Positions 5,352 through 6,640 of a DNA stretch of 6,640 bases are shown here, one piece after another. The translations under genes and the position numbers were made by a program. Position 1 is the stretch's first letter, and every line of letters starts with the position of its first letter. Source of the DNA: Fimbriimonadales bacterium. Its GTDB lineage: Bacteria; Armatimonadota; Fimbriimonadia; Fimbriimonadales; GBS-DC. The notes beneath the pieces are model-generated. The model did no database searches. It saw only the letters and a list, made by a program, of their open reading frames with translations, and was not told the DNA's origin. The stretch is taken from the NCBI GenBank assembly GCA_026416065.1, contig JAOAFW010000349.1:1-6640 (forward strand). The letters are read 5' to 3'.

Positions 5352-6023
5352 GTGGCAGGCGTGCTCTTTGTGGTCGCCACCCCCATCGGCAACCTGAAAG
5401 ACATCACCCTGCGCGCGCTGGAGACCCTGCAAGCGGTTGACCTGATTGCCGCCGAGGACACACGCCATACAAAAAAACTGCTACAGCATTACGGAATTGA
5501 AACCCCCTTAATCAGCTTCCATCAGCATTCCGGCTCCGGGCGCGTCGAGCAAATCATCCGACGATTGCAAGGGGGCGAGTCGGTCGCGCTGGTCACTGAC
5601 GCGGGTACGCCGGGCATCTCCGATCCGGGCGGCGCGCTGGTGGAAGCGGCGCATCAGGCGGGAATTCGCATTATCCCTATCCCTGGAGCAAGCGCAGTAA
5701 CGGCGATTCTATCCGTTGCAGGATTACCGGCACACCGATTCCGGTTTGAGGGGTTCCCGCCACGCAAAGAGAGTGCGCGACGCAGATTTTTTGAAAACCT
5801 GCAGCATGAGGAAGCGCCGATTGTGTTCTACGAGTCGCCCCACCGCTTGTTGAAAACGCTCCAGACTGCCTACGAAGTTATGGGCGATTGCACCGTTGTG
5901 GTCGGGCGCGAACTGACCAAACAGTTTGAGGAGATTTTTCGCGGCAGACTCAGCGAAGCCGTCGCGCACTGGCAAGAGAAACCTCCAAAGGGAGAGTTTG
6001 TGGTGATTTTGTATGGCGAATAG
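5352..6023 (+). CDS. rsmI: 16S rRNA (cytidine-1402-2'-O)-methyltransferase RsmI
   Basis: An SAM-dependent tetrapyrrole-methylase-fold enzyme that 2'-O-methylates C1402 in the decoding centre of 16S rRNA. Signature motifs run the full domain: ATPIGNLKDIT (9-19), AEDTRHTKKLL (34-44), VTDAGTPGISDPG (81-93), PGASAV (111-116), EGFPPRK (133-139), FYESPHR (159-165), RELTKQFEE (186-194) and KGEFV (213-217). At 223 residues it is about 60 shorter than E. coli RsmI (286): it stops at the end of the methylase domain and lacks the small C-terminal domain. No remnant of that domain is obvious after the TAG. The GTG start at 5352 has GGAGG/AGGAG (5341-5345) six bases upstream, in the end of the glycosyltransferase gene. 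It is the last gene of the M48-GT2-rsmI operon. Confidence 0.95.
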   Translation: MAGVLFVVATPIGNLKDITLRALETLQAVDLIAAEDTRHTKKLLQHYGIETPLISFHQHSGSGRVEQIIRRLQGGESVALVTDAGTPGISDPGGALVEAAHQAGIRIIPIPGASAVTAILSVAGLPAHRFRFEGFPPRKESARRRFFENLQHEEAPIVFYESPHRLLKTLQTAYEVMGDCTVVVGRELTKQFEEIFRGRLSEAVAHWQEKPPKGEFVVILYGE

Positions 6024-6164
6024 GCGGTCGGGGTGATACATAACATAGAGAGCAAATCAGGACTGGGTGGTAGGGGGAACAAACAGCAGGCGCATCAGCG
6101 CACGGAGACGCCCATCGTCGTGTTTAGATGTTTCATCGTGAATCACCGTAGTTATGCGATAACG
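6024..6164. other. Convergent intergenic region, rsmI/cstA
   Basis: This 141-base stretch lies between two converging genes. I see no coding potential and no strong bidirectional terminator with T-tracts. Minor inverted repeats are GATG-TTT-CATC (6128-6138) and GTTAT-GCG-ATAAC (6151-6163), the latter next to the cstA stop. Neither is convincing as a terminator. Confidence 0.4.
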
Positions 6165-6640
6165 CTACACCTGCGCTGACACGCGCCTTCGCGTACGCCA
6201 CGCCATCACTGCCTCGCCCACCAGCCAGACCGCCAGCGCGAAGATTAATGCGCTGAAGCCCAACAGAAGGGTGTTGCCCTGATTGGCGAAGTTGCGCATG
6301 CCGATGATGAGAGCGGTCAGCGTAGCAATCAGCATAAAGCCCATGGGTACCAGCGTAGGAAGCGTAGGACGCCCCAGCGAACGCAAATAGAGCGATACCA
6401 CCAGCAACGCGAGCGCAGCCAGCAACTGGTTCGACGCCCCAAACAGGCTCCACAGCAGCGTACCCACCGACTACAGCTCGCCCGTGACGGGATCAGGAGC
6501 TTTCAGCAACGCGAAAAAGCCAATCAGCCCGCCGGCGAGACCCGTCGTGAGAACGGCGTTCTCCAGCGGCGGGATGCGCCACGCGCGTCCAAGCTCCTGC
6601 AGGTTATAGCGTATCAGGCGCGCACCGGTATCTAAAGTGG
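6165..6640 (-). pseudogene. cstA: Carbon starvation protein CstA, 3' part, interrupted by an in-frame TAG (partial)
   Basis: CstA is a multi-pass inner-membrane transporter for peptides or pyruvate, induced on carbon limitation. Reading the minus strand from 6638, the frame gives TLDTGARLIRYNLQELG, which carries the family's TLDTATR-like signature. It is followed by a hydrophobic helix and then PDPVTGEL, TAG (6473-6471), S, V. The same frame continues with GTLLWSLFGASNQLLAALAL, the highly conserved CstA block usually seen as (L)WPLFG(I/A)(S/A)NQ(M/L)LA. Three more hydrophobic helices follow to TAG at 6167-6165. Sequence on both sides is well conserved with no frameshift, so this is a single-codon nonsense change or a base error. 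A restart at GTG 6467 would give a 100-residue fragment. The other 5' part of the gene is beyond the window. TAG ends gcvPA and rsmI normally, so codon reassignment is unlikely. Confidence 0.85.

Overview
The window is 6.6 kb of GC-rich, gene-dense bacterial chromosome. It reads as core metabolism and housekeeping, with no phage, IS, CRISPR or plasmid signature. The gene set (two-subunit glycine decarboxylase, a CysM plus JAMM-protease pair, a stand-alone 5'-nucleotidase C-terminal domain, CstA) and the 'CCCTCACCCC...GGGGAGGGG' intergenic repeat suggest a deep-branching, possibly thermophilic lineage such as Armatimonadota or Chloroflexota. That placement is inference from gene content, not a phylogenetic result.

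Layout. (1) 2-313 (+): 3' end of gcvPA. (2) 314-613: an exactly 300-base non-coding stretch holding a GC-rich hairpin repeat (314-355), a well-conserved TPP (thiamin pyrophosphate) riboswitch aptamer (465-557), a GGTATAAT box, and a perfect 7+3+7 palindrome directly before the Shine-Dalgarno of the next gene. (3) 614-2031 (+): a cysM-like cysteine synthase and a Mec-like JAMM protease, translationally coupled by an ATGA overlap. (4) 2003-3842 (-): prfB (RF2) with a canonical programmed +1 frameshift site, then a secreted stand-alone 5'-nucleotidase C-terminal domain whose 3' end overlaps the protease gene by 29 bp. (5) 3843-3894: a compact divergent promoter made of two mirror-image GGTATAAT boxes. 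(6) 3898-6023 (+): a tight operon of an M48 lipoprotein metalloprotease, a family 2 glycosyltransferase and rsmI. (7) 6165-6640 (-): 3' part of cstA, interrupted by an in-frame TAG.

How the genes fit together. The most unusual arrangement is the TPP aptamer in front of cysM-mec. In Mycobacterium tuberculosis the CysM/Mec/CysO set makes cysteine from a protein-bound thiocarboxylate on a ubiquitin-like carrier. Thiamin thiazole synthesis uses the homologous carrier ThiS. A TPP aptamer here suggests that this organism ties the pair to thiamin sulfur metabolism, perhaps through a shared or precursor carrier encoded elsewhere; no CysO or ThiS gene lies in the window. The second notable point is translational autoregulation of prfB: the frameshift means that naive gene calling would miss the first 25 codons. 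The true start at 3842 is probably leaderless or nearly so.
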